From positions 1 through 6,140 of the forward strand of contig JAUWBL010000071.1 in NCBI GenBank assembly GCA_030601715.1: 6,140 nt of DNA, in the 5' to 3' direction. This DNA is from Candidatus Geothermarchaeota archaeon. Lineage in GTDB: Archaea > Thermoproteota > Nitrososphaeria > Geothermarchaeales > JAUWBL01. Of the stretch, positions 3,964 through 6,140 are shown piece by piece (position 1 is the first letter of the stretch; each line of letters opens with the position of its first letter). A program made the position numbers and the translations under genes. The notes below the pieces were generated by a model. The model had not been told where the DNA came from. It did not search any database and worked only from the letters and a program-made list of their open reading frames with translations.

Positions 3964-6105
3964 ATGAGAATCCGATCCATTCTCACCGTCCTCCTGCTGA
4001 TAATCGCTTCCACACCGTACATTAGAACCACGCTCGCCCAAGACGAGATCGTCCTTTCAGCCTTCGCAACCGCGACACCTACCATAGACGGAGATCTGTC
4101 ATCATTCCCTGGCGAGTGGACAGACACTATTGCACAACCATTCGAGTTGACGTGGCTAGGGCAAGATCACAACGCCACCCTCTATGTCAAGAACGACTTG
4201 GCGACGATGTACATCACAGTTGTGATCGAACTCGAGAACTACAGCGACCTCGACGCCCTGTTGATCTCCTTCGACCTAGACAATGACGGTCAAACATGGC
4301 GAGAGGGCGACGACACGGACGCATTGCTCGCTACGCCTGGAGGCTTAGCAATGGACGGATACTTCGACCCAGCCAAGGAGTTCCCGGCAAGGGACGACCT
4401 GGACAGCGGCACGAACGACATCGAAGCGGCCGTTGGCCACACGAACCCAGCTGGGGTGGGCAACTACACCTTCGAGTTCAGCCACCCGCTCTGCTCAGGA
4501 GATACAGGTACCATCTACGCTCACGACTTCTGCCTCTCCGTAGGGGACGTAGTCGGATTCCAAGTGACCTATTTCGACTGGATGGACGGCACAGCCCCTG
4601 AAGCCAACTGGCCCGAACCCGGCCTCGGAATGATACTAGTTGCGTCCGCTGCTAGGGTGACCCTCACCATAAACGGCGAGGAATCAGACCCCAGCACGCC
4701 AGCAATGTGGGTCTACCTGCCTCAGGGCACCGAAGTGCTGTTCCGGGTTCTTACAACGGGATACACCTGGTCTGAAACGATGGTCGTCAACCTGACCGTC
4801 GTCTACAACTCACCCGATGGCTCGCTAATGGAGAATGTGTATTGGAATGTCTCGATGTCTCTCGTTCTGACCACCGACTCGGTTCAACTCTGGGAGTATT
4901 CCCTTCCGGGAGACGAGACGATGAGAATCGGCCACTATGACGTCACTGCAGCATGGGCCGATCCCCAAGACACGCCCCTAGAGCCGACCGTTGCTGGCAA
5001 GTTCGCCGTCCACTACGTGATCTTGGGCGACGTCATGCCGTTGCAGAACAGCTACACATATGGAGAACTTGTCGTGTTTAAGGCGGTCAACGGAGGCCTT
5101 TCTGACCTGACGGGTGAGACGCCCTTGGTCGTAATGATAACGATGGAGATCCTCGACCCCACCGGATATCCCATCGCCAGGCTTTTAGAATCTACTGGTC
5201 CGGACGGAAGGGTCCGGGGCACAACGGTGAACAGCGTCGCCCCCTACTGGCCCTATCCCCCCTACTATCCCTGGGGCCAAGTCGTCTTCGGGTTCACGAT
5301 TCCACACGGGTCCATCGAGGGAAACTACAGCTACCAGGTGACGTTCCAAACAGACACGACACTCGCCCTCGGGTTCCTTGACGGTCTCGACCTAGTTTAC
5401 ACGTCCATGGAAAACAGGAGCGGGACCTTCGAGGTTGAAGCCCTCAGACTCCTAGACGTCGTCGACGCAATATCCGGCCTCGGGGACAGCATTCTGACTG
5501 TCCTATCGGGTGTCGAAGCAAACGTGCTTTCAGCCATCGATGACCTATCGACCAAGTTGGACGAACTGGAAGCCAGCATACTGTCAGCCATCCAGGAAGT
5601 CATGAGCGGGCTGGAGGAAGGTTTCGCAGCGATGGAATCCGCACTTTCTGAGGTGAGGTCGGATATATCCTCAGCCGTGGAAGCCCTCTCCGACAAGATA
5701 GATGACGCATCTGATTCTGTCACATCCTCTCTTGTGAGCCAGATCGAGGCAACCGAGGCCGAGTTGCTAGCAGAGCTATCCCATACGCAACAACTCATCA
5801 GCGACACAAGAGGTGACATCGACGCTCTTGGAGCTGTTGTCGAGGACAGGTTCGACACAATCGAGGCTCAGATCACCAATGCAACACGGGACATCACGTC
5901 CGATGTCAGCTCCGCCGTCAACAGCGCCCAGACGACCATAATCTCCAGTCTCATAGACAGAACCGGAGCCCTAGAGCAGGTCGTTACACAGAACTTCAGC
6001 GACGCATCCACGTTCACTCTGGTGCTAACTCTCCTCGTAATCATTACGCTGGTATTGGTGGCTATCGCGACCGTCCGGGTTCTCCGTCTGAGACCCCCTG
6101 AGTGA
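3964..6105 (+). CDS. Secreted, C-terminally membrane-anchored stalk protein (S-layer-anchor-like)
   Basis: This 713-residue surface protein belongs to no named family I recognise, but its architecture is clear. Residues 1-26 are a signal peptide (MRIRS, a hydrophobic run, then TTLAQ). Residues about 36-228 look like a CBM9/DOMON-type beta-sandwich: PTIDGDLSSFPGEW, a calcium-like loop DLDNDG (104-109), and YTFEFSHPLCSGD, a signature shared with ethylbenzene-dehydrogenase-like heme or sugar domains. The only two cysteines (177 and 190) lie here and may form a disulfide. About 230-355 and 356-490 resemble Ig/macroglobulin MG2 domains (for example YTYGELVVFKA and MEILDPTGYPIARL). Residues 499-680 form a long coiled coil rich in Ala, Ser, Asp and Glu. 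A membrane helix follows at about 683-706, with a short basic tail RVLRLRPPE. Nine N-glycosylation sequons lie on the outer part (Asn70, 92, 167, 276, 295, 454, 484, 639, 677). The head, coiled-coil stalk and C-terminal anchor match the layout of archaeal S-layer stalk proteins such as SlaB. An S-layer anchor or sensor role is inferred, not shown. No S-layer lattice gene is in the window. Confidence 0.93.
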   Translation: MRIRSILTVLLLIIASTPYIRTTLAQDEIVLSAFATATPTIDGDLSSFPGEWTDTIAQPFELTWLGQDHNATLYVKNDLATMYITVVIELENYSDLDALLISFDLDNDGQTWREGDDTDALLATPGGLAMDGYFDPAKEFPARDDLDSGTNDIEAAVGHTNPAGVGNYTFEFSHPLCSGDTGTIYAHDFCLSVGDVVGFQVTYFDWMDGTAPEANWPEPGLGMILVASAARVTLTINGEESDPSTPAMWVYLPQGTEVLFRVLTTGYTWSETMVVNLTVVYNSPDGSLMENVYWNVSMSLVLTTDSVQLWEYSLPGDETMRIGHYDVTAAWADPQDTPLEPTVAGKFAVHYVILGDVMPLQNSYTYGELVVFKAVNGGLSDLTGETPLVVMITMEILDPTGYPIARLLESTGPDGRVRGTTVNSVAPYWPYPPYYPWGQVVFGFTIPHGSIEGNYSYQVTFQTDTTLALGFLDGLDLVYTSMENRSGTFEVEALRLLDVVDAISGLGDSILTVLSGVEANVLSAIDDLSTKLDELEASILSAIQEVMSGLEEGFAAMESALSEVRSDISSAVEALSDKIDDASDSVTSSLVSQIEATEAELLAELSHTQQLISDTRGDIDALGAVVEDRFDTIEAQITNATRDITSDVSSAVNSAQTTIISSLIDRTGALEQVVTQNFSDASTFTLVLTLLVIITLVLVAIATVRVLRLRPPE

Positions 6106-6140
6106 GTTTCCCCCAGAAAACGGCCTGTGTGATAAATAAT
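6106..6140. other. Right-edge sequence after the stalk-protein gene
   Basis: These 35 bases contain only a short T run (TTTCCCCC) that could contribute to termination. They end in AT-rich GATAAATAAT (6131-6140), which could be the TATA box of a next plus-strand gene. The window stops before this can be judged. Confidence 0.25.

Noticed and set aside
5397..5858. Minus-strand ORF of 153 codons within the coiled-coil region
   Set aside because: Its Ser/Ala-rich, low-complexity composition is the mirror of the repetitive coiled-coil codons; no start signal or domain.

Overview
The window looks like chromosomal DNA from an archaeon of moderately high GC content, probably within or near the TACK group. 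The assignment rests on three things. There are archaeal-style TATA/BRE promoter elements (TTTAAATA ahead of the gene at 3964, and CGAAA followed by CTTATA ahead of the glutamate dehydrogenase). The glutamate dehydrogenase and MoaB are of archaeal type. The last gene encodes a protein built like an S-layer stalk: signal peptide, beta-rich head, long coiled coil and one C-terminal membrane helix. No bacterial -35/-10 promoters, rRNA, tRNA, CRISPR array or mobile element were found.

Left part (1-2993, minus strand). In transcription order there is a ferredoxin-NADP reductase of the thioredoxin-reductase-like (YumC) family (2993 to 1977), a glutamate dehydrogenase (1894 to 596), and a small cold-shock-domain protein (355 to 155). 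The reductase and the dehydrogenase form a plausible redox/nitrogen pair, linking ferredoxin, NAD(P)H and glutamate. The dehydrogenase has its own good promoter in the 82-base gap, so it need not depend on read-through. The 240 bases between the dehydrogenase and the cold-shock gene contain a 10-base A/T tract, a small hairpin and a weak candidate small ORF.

Middle (2994-3237). This is a divergent intergenic region. It holds a hairpin-forming inverted repeat that could be an operator, a weak promoter candidate for the reductase, and a TATA-like element close to the moaB start.

Right part (3238-6140, plus strand). moaB (molybdenum/tungsten cofactor biosynthesis) is followed by a 150-base gap with a clear TATA box. 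Then comes a 713-residue secreted, membrane-anchored protein. Its head starts with a CBM9/DOMON-like domain and continues with Ig- or macroglobulin-like domains. Its stalk has mixed 7- and 11-residue hydrophobic periodicity. This protein is the most interesting item in the window. Downstream of its stop only 35 bases remain, ending in AT-rich sequence.
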